Source of the DNA: Planctomycetota bacterium
GTDB lineage: Bacteria > Planctomycetota > Phycisphaerae > UBA1845
Assembly: GCA_030616775.1 (NCBI GenBank)
Contig: JAUWWQ010000011.1
Location: forward strand, 33,059 to 97,058
Direction: 5' to 3'
Length of the DNA stretch: 64,000 nt
Shown here: piece after piece, positions 35,851 to 44,379 of the stretch
Position numbering within the stretch: position 1 is the first letter of the stretch
Layout: every line of letters starts with the position of its first letter
Notes under the pieces: model-generated
Database searches by the model: none
Seen by the model: only the letters and a program-made list of their open reading frames with translations
Told to the model about the DNA's origin: nothing
Made by a program: the position numbers and the translations under genes

Positions 35851-37761
35851 CTTCTCCGTTGGTGGTGGATCGATGTCGCGGAGAGGGACTTCAATGTCCA
35901 TCGCCCCCGTGGAGACTAGGGCTTTTTGTTTGTGCAGTTCCATGCGGACGACTTTGGCAGGGCGTTTTAGCGGCTTGATATACACGTCATCGCCGGGTTT
36001 AAGCTCGTCGATCCAATGCGTCCAGTCGTGGAACGTCTTCTTGGATTGTTCCAGCTCCTGGCGGCCGCGCTCAAACCGGGCACGCTCGCGCCGGGCTTCG
36101 AGTGTGGCCTGGCGAGCCAGTCGTCTGGCTTCCTCAGCCTCCCGGCGTGATTGCAGCGTACCGGCAATGGCCTTGTTCAGTGCCCGTGCCCGGTCGTCGA
36201 GAAACCACTTCGCCCGTTTGACCAACCCGGCCGGCATCCCCAACCTCTTGGCGATGATCAATGCGTTACTATTGCCCGGCTCACCCATACGCACGCGGAA
36301 GGTCGGCTTCAGCGACTCCGGATCGAATTCGACGGCTGCATTGTCCACCCGCGGGGTGGTATATGCGATGGCCTTTAGCGTTGACAGGTGCGTGGTCACT
36401 ACGCCCTGGGCACCGAGTTTCAGCAGTTCCGAGACGACCGCTTGCCCGATCGCGGCTCCTTCGTCCGGGTCGGTCCCCGCGCCGAGTTCATCGATCAGCA
36501 CCAGCGACCGCTCGCCACTGTCGCGCATGATCTCCAACAGAGTGCCAAGGTGTGAGCTGAATGTGGAAAGCGACTGCTGCAGGCTCTGTTCGTCGCCAAC
36601 GTCGATGAAGACCTGACGATACACGGGCATCCGCGAACCCTCAGCGGCCGGGATCGGAATACCGCATTGGGTCATCAGGGCCAGCAGCCCGACGGTCTTG
36701 AGGGTCACCGTCTTGCCCCCGGTGTTTGGGCCTGTAACAACAAGGACATCAAAGTCATCGCCGAGGCGGATGTCTATGGGCACGACCTGGCGATGGGGCT
36801 TGCCCTCTTGCGCCTCCCGCTCGAACAGCTCGATCAACACCGGATGCCGGGCTTGGTGCAGATCGAGCACGCCTTTTCCATCGATCTGCGGACATATGCA
36901 GGACCGCTTCCGTGCATAGCGACATTTCCCGGTGATCAGGTCGAGGATCCCGATGGCTCGCAGTGCCAGTAGTATGGCTTTGGCGTTGGCCTGCACCTTC
37001 TGGGTGAGCAGGCGAAGAATGCGGGTTACCTCCTTACTCTCCTCGTCGCGCAGGCGGACGATGGTGTTGTTGAGCTCCACGGATTCAGCCGGCTCGACAA
37101 ACATCGTGGACCCCGTATCGGAGCTGCGGTGGATGATTCCGGGAATGCGGCCCCGGTACTCCGCTTTGAGCGGCAGCACCATTCGGTCGCTGTGAAACGT
37201 GGTCCCGGCGTATTGCAGCATCCTGGTCAGGCTGGGCTGCCGCAGGATGCGCTCAAAGACCCCACGGATGCGGCTGCGTGCCTCTGCTATGGCATTACGG
37301 ATCGATGTCAACTTGGGACTGGCGTAGTCCAACACCTGCCCGCGGCCGTCGATGGCATCGTTGATGGTGTCGCCTATGGGGCTCAAATCCACAATCTGTT
37401 TCCGGACTGATTTCAGGGACGGGGCCGCATCCCCGATTCGTGCAAACCAGTCGCAAAGGCCGGCGGTGGCCCCGAGCGTTTCGGCGATGCTGGCCAACGC
37501 TTCGGGCTCCAACGGCGCAGGGAATGCAGAGGCCCGAACATACTCGCGCACGTCATGGACACCGGCCATCGGCGGGAAGGACTCCTGGGAAGCGACAGCC
37601 GCAAGCTCACGCACCTGAGTGAGCCAATCCCGCACCACTTTGGGCTTGGTCGACGGTGTGATCGTTCGGGCCAGCCGCTTGCCTAGAGAGCTTAAGCAAT
37701 ACGTCGCAAGTGTTTGACGGATACTGTCGAACTCGAGCCTTTCAAGCGTGGCGTCGTTCAC
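35848..37761 (-). CDS. mutS2: MutS2-type ATPase without Smr domain
   Basis: A 637-residue MutS2 family protein. It has the N-terminal clamp/lever region, the ATPase with Walker A GPNTGGKT (344-351), 'IDVGDEQSLQQSLSTFSSHL', Walker B-like 'SLVLIDELGAGTDPDEG' and 'VVTTHLSTLKAIA', a coiled-coil region and a KOW-like segment ending in 'IEVPLRDIDPPP'. MutS2 proteins suppress recombination or act on collided ribosomes. Most carry a C-terminal Smr nuclease domain (total about 780); here the protein stops immediately before it would begin. The TAG stop is contributed by the end of a MITE-like element, so loss of Smr through the insertion is plausible. The gene ends 128 bases from the convergent protease gene. 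Confidence 0.85.
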   Translation of the reverse strand: MNDATLERLEFDSIRQTLATYCLSSLGKRLARTITPSTKPKVVRDWLTQVRELAAVASQESFPPMAGVHDVREYVRASAFPAPLEPEALASIAETLGATAGLCDWFARIGDAAPSLKSVRKQIVDLSPIGDTINDAIDGRGQVLDYASPKLTSIRNAIAEARSRIRGVFERILRQPSLTRMLQYAGTTFHSDRMVLPLKAEYRGRIPGIIHRSSDTGSTMFVEPAESVELNNTIVRLRDEESKEVTRILRLLTQKVQANAKAILLALRAIGILDLITGKCRYARKRSCICPQIDGKGVLDLHQARHPVLIELFEREAQEGKPHRQVVPIDIRLGDDFDVLVVTGPNTGGKTVTLKTVGLLALMTQCGIPIPAAEGSRMPVYRQVFIDVGDEQSLQQSLSTFSSHLGTLLEIMRDSGERSLVLIDELGAGTDPDEGAAIGQAVVSELLKLGAQGVVTTHLSTLKAIAYTTPRVDNAAVEFDPESLKPTFRVRMGEPGNSNALIIAKRLGMPAGLVKRAKWFLDDRARALNKAIAGTLQSRREAEEARRLARQATLEARRERARFERGRQELEQSKKTFHDWTHWIDELKPGDDVYIKPLKRPAKVVRMELHKQKALVSTGAMDIEVPLRDIDPPPTEK

Positions 37762-37857
37762 AACTACAGCCTACCATGAAGTCACAGGCACGGTCCGGCG
37801 AATCGGAGGCGTCCGATTTTGCCACTGGTTTATCTACACGCCCGCCGGATACCCGGC

Positions 37858-37863
37858 TATAAT
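37858..37863 (+). promoter_or_regulatory. Possible -10 box for the HtrA-like gene
   Basis: A perfect TATAAT about 55 bases before the ATG at 37918, in an otherwise GC-rich region. The -35 region is weak, so confidence is moderate. Confidence 0.45.
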
Positions 37864-37917
37864 ATAACAAATCGTCGCTTATGTATTCGGACTTGGAGTT
37901 TTGAGGGGAAGGGTGTT

Positions 37918-39069
37918 ATGTTTGTGAATCGGCCCGGGTCGCAACGAAAGACCGTAGGAGGCCGTATAGCGGCCATCTTCGTGCTGACAGTGACCGCCGG
38001 ATGGCCGCTTGGGGCCTATGCCGGGGTGCCCAAGCAGTATGAGCTTGCGGATCTGAAGGCACTTCAAGCCGCCTTTGTCGAGCTGGCGGAAGACATACGA
38101 CCCAGTGTCGTGGCCATCAGGACTTATCGGGTCAGCGACCCCAAAAACGCAGGCACAAGACTCGTGCTGCGTCCCCATAGCCAGGGCAGCGGCTTTGTCA
38201 TCGACTCTGATGGGCACGTGGTGACCAACCGACACGTCGTCGAAGAGGCGAATGTAATCTCGGTGATCCTTCACAACGGCCTGAAGTACGACGCCACAAT
38301 CGTACGGGCAGATCAACGCTCCGATCTGGCCGTACTCAAGATTGAGGTTGATAACTTGAAGGCGATTGACTTCGGCGATCTGTCCGGCGTCAAGGTCAAT
38401 CAATGGGTATTCGCTTGTGGGAACCCATTCGGCCTCGCTAATGACGACGGCCGGACCTCCGTGACGTATGGCGTGGTCAGTGCACTGGGGAGGCAGATGA
38501 CGGATCGGCTGGTCCGCAATTCAGACCTCCAATATTACGGCAACATGATCGAGACCTCGGCGGCGATTAACCCGGGAAGCAGCGGAGGCCCGTTGTTCAA
38601 TCTGGACGGTGAGGTGGTCGGCATTGTGACGGCGATTGAAACCAGTTCGGGTGTTACCGAGGGCCATGGGTTTGCCATCCCCGTGGACAAGAACACGCGG
38701 CGTATCCTGGATCTGCTCAAGGCCGGGGAAGAGGTCCATTACGGATTTCTCGGCGTTCTGGTGCAGGACGTCGATCCGCCGCAGTCTACGCTTGTCGTCG
38801 ATAAGCGCGTCTATCGCGGTGCTGAACTCAGGAGCATAAGTCTCCGGGACGGGCCCGCGGCACGAGCCGGCCTTAAGGCCAGAGACATCATCGTCGAGTA
38901 TGACAGCATGCCGATCGAGGATTCCGATCACCTCGTGCGGCTGGTTGGTTTCACTCCCGTCGGCACGGAGGTACCCGTGACGTACCTTCGCAGCGGGGTA
39001 AAGCGCAAAACTGTGGTCACCGTGGGTGATCGGCAACAAATGCTTAGCCGTGCCGACCGGAATGAGTAG
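37918..39069 (+). CDS. HtrA/DegP-type periplasmic serine protease
   Basis: About 383 residues from ATG 37918, which gives a signal peptide ('IAAIFVLTVTAGWPLGAYAG') and has a purine-rich GGGGAAGGG upstream. The trypsin-like domain has His106 (VVTNRHVVEEA), Asp136 (RSDLAVLKI) and Ser222 (INPGSSGGPLFN). A single C-terminal PDZ domain (about 260-365) ends with 'RAGLKARDIIVEYDSMPIEDSDHLV'. The length and single PDZ match DegS/HtrA2-like rather than the double-PDZ DegP. It should act in envelope protein quality control. A TATAAT box lies upstream. It is followed after 113 bases by the endonuclease V gene. Confidence 0.88.
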   Translation: MFVNRPGSQRKTVGGRIAAIFVLTVTAGWPLGAYAGVPKQYELADLKALQAAFVELAEDIRPSVVAIRTYRVSDPKNAGTRLVLRPHSQGSGFVIDSDGHVVTNRHVVEEANVISVILHNGLKYDATIVRADQRSDLAVLKIEVDNLKAIDFGDLSGVKVNQWVFACGNPFGLANDDGRTSVTYGVVSALGRQMTDRLVRNSDLQYYGNMIETSAAINPGSSGGPLFNLDGEVVGIVTAIETSSGVTEGHGFAIPVDKNTRRILDLLKAGEEVHYGFLGVLVQDVDPPQSTLVVDKRVYRGAELRSISLRDGPAARAGLKARDIIVEYDSMPIEDSDHLVRLVGFTPVGTEVPVTYLRSGVKRKTVVTVGDRQQMLSRADRNE

Positions 39070-39182
39070 GCCGGTCGTAGACGATGGGGTTCTCTTGGCG
39101 CCCTCTGAATATTATCCGTGGGCTTGTTGCGATTGACCGCGTTGACAGCGATAAGACACGAGCGAATCGGACGTAAGTCCCT

Positions 39183-39860
39183 TTGAAGATCCCTCGCGCG
39201 TTGCACTCCTGGTCTGTCACACCACGACGAGCCATCACCATACAGCGTGAGCTGGCCGGTCGGGTCATCCGGCGAGGTCGCGTTGGCAGCCTGAGACTAC
39301 TGGCCGGCGTTGATCTGGCCTTCTCAAAGGAACCAGAGAAGTGTATTGCCGGTGTTGTGGTTTGGGATGTGCGCGCCGGCGAGGTCGTCGAGCAGCACGT
39401 AGTCCGTCTCCCGGTTCGATTTCCGTATGTGCCGGGGTTGCTCTCGTTCCGCGAGGCACCGGCGATCCTGGTCGTGCTGCGCAAGCTCAATTGTGAACCG
39501 GATGCCTTTCTGTTCGACGGTCAGGGTTACGCCCACCCGCGTCGGTTCGGCCTGGCCTCTCACGTGGGACTGCTGATCGACCGACCCAGTATAGGGTGCG
39601 CCAAGAGCCTTCTCGTCGGCACGTGCAAACCACCGGGCATTTCCAAAGGCTCCACTGCACCGATCGAGCACAATGGTGAGTGTATCGGCATGGCACTGCG
39701 CACCCGCGATAACGTAAAGCCCGTTTACGTCAGCGCCGGGCATCGACTTTCTCTAGATGCAGCCGTTGGGATTACACTGGCCGCCTGCGCGGGTTTTCGA
39801 CTTCCCGAGCCGACGCGCCTTGCTGATAAGCTCGTTGCTCGCGAGAAGACCCGCGTGTAG
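39183..39860 (+). CDS. nfi: Endonuclease V
   Basis: A 225-residue deoxyinosine-specific endonuclease that nicks DNA beside deaminated adenine. Catalytic residues are in place: Asp44 in 'LLAGVDLAF', Glu91 in 'VPGLLSFREAP' (a hallmark motif) and Asp112 in 'FLFDGQGYAHPRRFGLASHVG'. Length equals the E. coli enzyme (223). The frame starts with a TTG at 39183; there is no better start that keeps the N-terminal helix. It stands upstream of the tRNA-Val on the same strand and is the last normal chromosomal gene before the island. Confidence 0.9.
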   Translation: MKIPRALHSWSVTPRRAITIQRELAGRVIRRGRVGSLRLLAGVDLAFSKEPEKCIAGVVVWDVRAGEVVEQHVVRLPVRFPYVPGLLSFREAPAILVVLRKLNCEPDAFLFDGQGYAHPRRFGLASHVGLLIDRPSIGCAKSLLVGTCKPPGISKGSTAPIEHNGECIGMALRTRDNVKPVYVSAGHRLSLDAAVGITLAACAGFRLPEPTRLADKLVAREKTRV

Positions 39861-40063
39861 ACGGTGTACAGATCACTAGCCTTGGGTAGCCCGCGCCTTT
39901 AGAGGTGGGGAAGCGATTTGCCCGGCGATGAAGACGGGTGGCATCTTGCAGCCTCGCGTGACAACTCCTGGCAATTTGGCTGGAACCCGGCCTGAGTGGC
40001 CAGGATTACAAGAATCTCGTTTGACGGCCGGAAAGCCGTGTGTTTCAATGATTGACCAGACTA

Positions 40064-40137
40064 GGGCGATTAGCTCAGTTGGCTAGAGCGCCTCCCTTAC
40101 AAGGAGGAGGTCGTCGGTTCAAGTCCGGCATCGCCCA
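40064..40137 (+). tRNA. tRNA-Val (anticodon UAC)
   Basis: A 74-base cloverleaf: acceptor GGGCGAT / ATCGCCC, D-arm with AGCTCAGTTGGCTAGAGC, anticodon stem CCTCC / GGAGG around loop CTTACAA (anticodon TAC, Val), and T-arm with GGTTCAAGTCC. CCA is not encoded. Its 3' part is the presumed integration site of the island that begins to its right. Confidence 0.95.
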
Positions 40138-41529
40138 GTGCGTTTGCGGTCCTGAAAACGTGGTTTCACCCTTGTTTTGTAAGGTTTTCCTGTCCTGACA
40201 CGGTGACGACACTGACTCATGCGTCCGGCCACTTGCGGCCACTTTTATCCCCTCCCGGCCAACCCTTAGTGCTACGGGGCGTGCTACCTTCCCCGGACGA
40301 ATATCACAAGTTCCGGTAGCCTTGGCCAGTTCGGGGTCAGCCTTCCAGCAGATCGCAGGCAACTTGGCGATTTCGGCCCAGAGGTCGAACAACCCGAAAT
40401 CCTGATAGTTCCGTAGCGTCACGCCGTGGGGGCTGTGCCGGGCGAGCATTATCTGAGCCCGCGGGTCAACGCCATAGACCCCAAGCCAGGAGATGAAGCT
40501 CGTCCTCAGGGCGTGCAGGTCCAAAGAGCGGCCCTGTGCGTCCTCAGCGAAAATCTGGGCTCGGTCCAGGTCGCCGATACGATACCGCCTCTCCTTGGCA
40601 CCGTTGCTTCCCTTGTGCATATACCACCCCCCTTTGAACGTCGCCAGGCTCGGGATAGTCTCGAATACGCGGTCGGTGGGCTCGGCAGAAGGTGATCTGG
40701 CTTCCTGCAGCCCTGCGACCAAGTCCGGGTGCAACGGCAGCTCGTCACCCCGCCTCGCTTTCGTCGTGACTGCCCGCAGCCGCACGCATGGTCGTTCGCT
40801 GTCCAGCACGAGGTCCCGCCACTCAAGCTGGCGCAACTCATTCACACGGAGACCGGACCACATCGCAGCAGCATAATAAAGACGGCGTGGTCCGCTCACG
40901 GCCAATAGCTGATACGCTTCGTCGACTGCGAGTGCTCGGCGCACCTTGCGCGTGTCTGCCTCTTCATCGCGTCGTTGGATCGCCTCAACAGGGTTCCGAC
41001 CGAGAATGCGGGCAATCTGCACGGCCCACCTGGCGAGAGCGAGAACGTGCTTACGGTAGGCGTTGACGGTCGCAGGTGACGCGCCGCCGTTCGCGATTCT
41101 CGCCAGGGCCGATTCGATCTTGTCCTCGCTCAGATCAGCAAGACGCGCTATTCCGGCCGTGTCCATCATCCGTTTGATATACGACAACGCCTGCACGACG
41201 TACTTTCGAGTCCGCTGCTTCCCCCGCAGATACTGGATGTATCTTGCCAACACGACCCGCGTCGGCATTGAGGCTGACTCAACCGTTGGGTCGATCAGGC
41301 CCGCTGCCTCACGTTCGACCTGTCTCAGTATCTGGGTGAGTTTGGCCTCAGCCACCGACTTGTCCGCAACCCGTTGGCCGTTCGGCAAGAACAGCACGTG
41401 GTCACGTTGCTCGCCGCTGGCGTCCTTGTAGCGGACACGGTAGAAGCCCGCCTTAACGGTCCGTCGTTTACCGCTCCGTATAACCGCCTTGCTCTTGCGA
41501 TACACGCACCCTTGTGATCGTCGTGCCAT
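40075..41529 (-). CDS. int: Island integrase (tyrosine recombinase)
   Basis: A 484-residue tyrosine recombinase with full catalytic set: Arg228 (SGLRVNEL), Lys257, His339 and Arg342 (LHALRTSF), His365 (LARHSPHG) and Tyr375. An N-terminal SAM-like core-binding domain precedes it. The catalytic domain ends near residue 395; the remaining 90 residues are an unconserved tail. The last 21 codons run antisense through the tRNA-Val gene, and the stop lies inside the tRNA. Integrases that insert at tRNA 3' ends often sit like this. It reads toward the chromosome junction and starts seven bases after the XRE gene stop. It marks the left end of the island. Confidence 0.88.
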   Translation of the reverse strand: MARRSQGCVYRKSKAVIRSGKRRTVKAGFYRVRYKDASGEQRDHVLFLPNGQRVADKSVAEAKLTQILRQVEREAAGLIDPTVESASMPTRVVLARYIQYLRGKQRTRKYVVQALSYIKRMMDTAGIARLADLSEDKIESALARIANGGASPATVNAYRKHVLALARWAVQIARILGRNPVEAIQRRDEEADTRKVRRALAVDEAYQLLAVSGPRRLYYAAAMWSGLRVNELRQLEWRDLVLDSERPCVRLRAVTTKARRGDELPLHPDLVAGLQEARSPSAEPTDRVFETIPSLATFKGGWYMHKGSNGAKERRYRIGDLDRAQIFAEDAQGRSLDLHALRTSFISWLGVYGVDPRAQIMLARHSPHGVTLRNYQDFGLFDLWAEIAKLPAICWKADPELAKATGTCDIRPGKVARPVALRVGREGIKVAASGRTHESVSSPCQDRKTLQNKGETTFSGPQTHWAMPDLNRRPPPCKGGALAN

Positions 41530-41536
41530 GTTCCAC

Positions 41537-41749
41537 CTACTTCCGTCGCTTAGTACGTAGCTCTAGCCCAAGAACCTTACACAACTTCGACACCGTCGAG
41601 AGGACAGGATCGCGGGTGCCGACTATGAACCCGTGCACGCTCGCATACGGGACACCGGCTCGCTCCGCGAGCTGCTTGATGGACAGCCCGCCTTCGCGAA
41701 ATCTCGCCCGGATCAGGTCAGCCAGATCGTTTGTCGGTTCGGTTTTCAT
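41537..41749 (-). CDS. XRE-family helix-turn-helix regulator
   Basis: A 70-residue DNA-binding protein (start at ATG 41749; an upstream ATG at 41770 would add seven residues and overlap a likely operator). The HTH is 'LSIKQLAERAGVPYASVHGFIVGTRDPVLSTVSKLCKVLGL', the pattern of Cro/CI/XRE proteins. It ends seven bases before the integrase start, so it is the first gene of an int operon. An inverted repeat directly upstream (41757-41785) is a good candidate for autoregulation. By position it may act like the master repressor of phage satellites, but its small size leaves no room for a sensor domain. Confidence 0.78.
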   Translation of the reverse strand: MKTEPTNDLADLIRARFREGGLSIKQLAERAGVPYASVHGFIVGTRDPVLSTVSKLCKVLGLELRTKRRK

Positions 41750-41756
41750 CGTTTCA

Positions 41757-41785
41757 CAGGATGATATCACGTCAACGATATCCTG
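41757..41785. promoter_or_regulatory. Inverted-repeat operator candidate upstream of XRE gene
   Basis: CAGGATGATATC and GATATCCTG form a near-perfect inverted repeat around an 8-base spacer immediately before the XRE start codon at 41749. Position and symmetry suit a dimeric HTH repressor. Confidence 0.5.
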
Positions 41786-41866
41786 TCAACTGCCAACACG
41801 GGTTGCGCCTCGGGTAGGGCGCCAACGCGCTTCCACTGTGAGACCAGACACTCCGATACTACTGCA

Positions 41867-42388
41867 TTACACAGCACGGCACACCTCCGCCATTGCAGCA
41901 CGCCCGTGCCCGGTCGACTTTGGATGGCCAGTATAGAATGAAGGTTCGTCCAGTGCCTGCTTACGTGCCGCTCGATCGCGCCGCACTAGTTCCTGGATTA
42001 ACCCATCAGCGTGTTTTTCTGCGCACTCGCGACAGATTATCTGACCCTCAAGGAACACAACCAATGTTCGTTCGTGCACCACGAACACACAGCTGCACAC
42101 GGCGCAGTTCTGTCCATCTTCACGGCGCGCGACTTGAACAGAGGCCCTTGGGTGCCAAGGTTCGACCTCTTCATAGTCGCCTATCCGTTCGGCGTTTTCC
42201 CTCCAGACCTCCTCGGATTCATACCGCCAATCAGAAAACAGGTTCCACCCCACGCGCCACCTCTTCTTATGCGCGTGGCACACCATCCAGTGTTCTTTGT
42301 GAACATTCAGGCGGTGGTCCAGGTTGTGACACTCGGGACAACCTCCCCAATGGTCAACACCCTTCTCGATTTGCTCCTTAGTCCACAT
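41867..42388 (-). CDS. Conserved island protein with zinc-finger-like Cys pairs
   Basis: About 173 residues from ATG 42388, supported by AGGAG seven bases upstream. The N-terminal half ('WGGCPECHNLDHRLNVHKEHWMVCHAHKKRWRVGWNLFSDWR') is a Cys/His-rich domain of a type common in integrated elements and plasmids, followed by 'ENAERIGDYEEVEP'. The C-terminal half has CAVC and CREC pairs about 30 residues apart, a second possible zinc site. I know the pattern from mobile elements but not its function. It may be a small DNA- or RNA-binding accessory. Confidence 0.6.
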   Translation of the reverse strand: MWTKEQIEKGVDHWGGCPECHNLDHRLNVHKEHWMVCHAHKKRWRVGWNLFSDWRYESEEVWRENAERIGDYEEVEPWHPRASVQVARREDGQNCAVCSCVFVVHERTLVVFLEGQIICRECAEKHADGLIQELVRRDRAARKQALDEPSFYTGHPKSTGHGRAAMAEVCRAV

Positions 42389-42435
42389 TTCTTGTCTCCT
42401 ATATAGCGGTCGTAGATCTCCCGATGCTGGTGTAA

Positions 42436-42869
42436 TCATCGTGCTTTCAATGTCTCCCTGAGAAACTCACGGTCCTCTTCTTCTTGTTCTCGCACCTGAG
42501 CGAGCGCGTCCATATCCATGTGCGCTTCGATCTCCTGCACCGGCCGTTCGCGGAGCACGTCCACGGGAAGCGCATCCAGTTCAACGCTCACGTCTCCACA
42601 AAGTTGCTCAGGCCCTCCCACATGGACACGTGGCGAGGCTGACGCAGCCGATCCTCGATCCACTCCCAGGGAATAATGCCCTCCTGTCGGGCACTCACAA
42701 GCGCCCTGCTCACCGCGTGATACTGGTTCCGGCTGTTGTCTATGACTTGTCTCGAAACGAGCTGGTAGTACACCTGTCGGACGGTCATCGGGTGCTGCTC
42801 GGCGAGGACCTTCCGTGAGGCCTGGATGATCTTGACTGTCTTTTGGTGTCTACCCATCTTGACCAGCAT
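42436..42869 (-). pseudogene. Island gene with internal deletion and frameshift
   Basis: The 5' part (42588-42869, 93 codons) reads 'HQKTVKIIQASRKVLAEQHPMTVRQVYYQLVSRQVI' to 'WEGLSNFVET' and then stops. In another frame, starting at the same place, comes 'CGDVSVELDALPVDVLRERP' to the end at 42436. From memory of related proteins of about 300 residues, these are the two ends of one protein whose middle (roughly 200 codons, Toprim/topo VI-A-like) is missing. The junction lies near 42588-42600 at a short GGAGACG-type sequence. Either a recent deletion or two tiny genes; I favour the deletion. Confidence 0.6.
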
Positions 42870-42872
42870 CCG

Positions 42873-43529
42873 TCATCCGCCCACGTGGACCTTCAGTTGC
42901 CGCATCAGGCGCCGATCACCTTCCAGCTCGACGACCGTACCGAAAGCCAGCCGCGAACCGATCCGGTCGTCGTACTGCCCGCAGAGGGCGTCGATGCTGG
43001 AGTTGCTCACGATGATAAGAGGTTTGCCTTCCCTCTCGTCGAGGGCTCGCTTGACCACGTCATATTCAAACGGGCTCGGTTCCGGCCTTTGCCCGATTTC
43101 GTCGAGTACAGCCAGGTGAGCGCTGCGCCAGTCCTTCCAGATGTCGATGACCGTCCGCTTGTGGCCGGTTGACCACGACAAGCTGCCTTGCTGTGCACCG
43201 ATCAGCAGCTCGGTCAATTCGGTTAGTGTGAGATACCACCCGCCGTATGCGTCAATCGTGCAGAGCGCCGCACAGGTTTTCCCGGAGCCTTGTTCTCCGT
43301 GCAGGAAAAGAGGCCAGGGCTCTCGACCTTGAACCAGCTCGTTTATCACCTCCCGAAGATGAGGGGCGATGCCGTTCCGGTTCCGCGGCTTATCGGTTTC
43401 CGGCCGGTACGTCGGCTTGAAGCCTTGCAGCTTCCCGCAGCCTTCAGCTAGCAGCGGCCCGTCTGCTTGGCACGTTGCCGAAGCTTCCAGTGCCGGAACG
43501 CACTCGGCCAGTTTCAAGGGTTCTTTCAT
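42873..43529 (-). CDS. DnaC/IstB-like helicase loader
   Basis: A 218-residue AAA+ ATPase with Walker A GEQGSGKT (78-85), Walker B 'LAVLDEIG' (about residues 138-145) and the helicase-loader style 'PLIIVSNSSIDAL...DDRIGSRLAFG' near the end. Such proteins load the replicative helicase at an origin (E. coli DnaC, lambda P). The ATG at 43529 has AGGAG nine bases upstream and lies 86 bases inside the 3' end of the initiator gene, so the two are coupled. It should act with the upstream protein as an initiator and loader pair for island replication. Confidence 0.8.
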   Translation of the reverse strand: MKEPLKLAECVPALEASATCQADGPLLAEGCGKLQGFKPTYRPETDKPRNRNGIAPHLREVINELVQGREPWPLFLHGEQGSGKTCAALCTIDAYGGWYLTLTELTELLIGAQQGSLSWSTGHKRTVIDIWKDWRSAHLAVLDEIGQRPEPSPFEYDVVKRALDEREGKPLIIVSNSSIDALCGQYDDRIGSRLAFGTVVELEGDRRLMRQLKVHVGG

Positions 43530-44271
43530 CGCATTTTTCTCCTGTCAGTTCGGACCAGTGTTTGAGCACGGCTTCGGGGCTGCACGCCACCTTTGGCCAC
43601 TTCTGCCGATACGCCTCACGTCGGCGACGGATTTCAGCAGGTGATACCCGTGGCGTTGCCAGGTACGCTTTCGCAGCCTTCATGTATCGCCCATGCTCCG
43701 GCTTGCTAAGGGTGGCTTCATCCAGCCCGAAGATGTCGCAAAGGGCCGTCTTCATTTCGCTCGGTTTTAGGCTCTCTTTCGAGCTGCTCGCTACGCTCTG
43801 GCTTGCACGAACCTTCTTAGGTTCGTTAATTGAGTGTTCTAAGAGTGTTCCGTGCGCACGGTCGTGCGCCCCTTGCGAGTCATTTTGTGCGCCCCTTGCG
43901 CACTTAAGCCGCGCACCAGCGTGCGCCCCTTGTTTGCCATTAAGCCGCGCACAGTTATGCGCCGCTTGCAGTTTGTACACGTTGGGGCGGTTGCGCTTGT
44001 CAGAGCAAACCGGCCCAGCGTGTAGGTCAGTGGTCAAGAACCCCGCCTCTCCCAGCTCATCGAGCCCGAGCTGGACGCCGCGACGCGACATATTGCAGCC
44101 CTCGGCAAGCGTAGGCTGACTCGGCCAGGCCAGGCATTCACCGTTGGAGCGGGCGAACAGGTAGGCTGCCACGACCTTCGCCCGTGACCTCAGGTTTGCC
44201 GCCAGCACGGCCTCCAACCAGCGGAAGCGGGCGCGGGTACTTTGTGTCGCCTTGGCTCGCTGTCCCGTCAT
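43444..44271 (-). CDS. Winged-helix replication initiator-like protein
   Basis: A 275-residue protein. Residues about 15-100 form an HTH_36-type winged helix ('VVAAYLFARSNGECLAWPSQPTLAEGCNMSRRGVQLGLDELGEAGFL'), as in replication initiators of phages and plasmids. The middle (about 105-140) is encoded by iteron-like DNA repeats and is low in structure. The C-terminal part has 'EIRRRREAYRQKWPKVACSPEAVLKHWSEL', as in replication proteins paired with DnaC. The order initiator then loader, with repeats inside the initiator gene, parallels lambda O and P. It overlaps the loader gene by 86 bases. Confidence 0.68.
   Translation of the reverse strand: MTGQRAKATQSTRARFRWLEAVLAANLRSRAKVVAAYLFARSNGECLAWPSQPTLAEGCNMSRRGVQLGLDELGEAGFLTTDLHAGPVCSDKRNRPNVYKLQAAHNCARLNGKQGAHAGARLKCARGAQNDSQGAHDRAHGTLLEHSINEPKKVRASQSVASSSKESLKPSEMKTALCDIFGLDEATLSKPEHGRYMKAAKAYLATPRVSPAEIRRRREAYRQKWPKVACSPEAVLKHWSELTGEKCDERTLETGRVRSGTGSFGNVPSRRAAAS
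43808..43968. repeat. Iteron-like repeats and AT-rich arm inside the initiator gene
   Basis: Three exact copies of GTGCGCCCCTTG (43864-43875, 43887-43898, 43921-43932) plus a near copy ending at 43968, and two copies of TTAAGCCGCGCA between them. On the gene-downstream side lies a more AT-rich stretch (43825-43850) and a perfect 7-bp hairpin CGAACCT-tctt-AGGTTCG (43808-43825). This arrangement suits a replication origin. Confidence 0.5.
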
Positions 44272-44379
44272 CGCCCCCAGCTCCGTGGTTGACCTAGGTG
44301 GAGAGCTGCTCTAGGATTCGTCCGAGTCGTGCTGTCGCCCGTGCTCCGGCGTGCCGGCCGGGGCGCGGGTACCTGTCTC

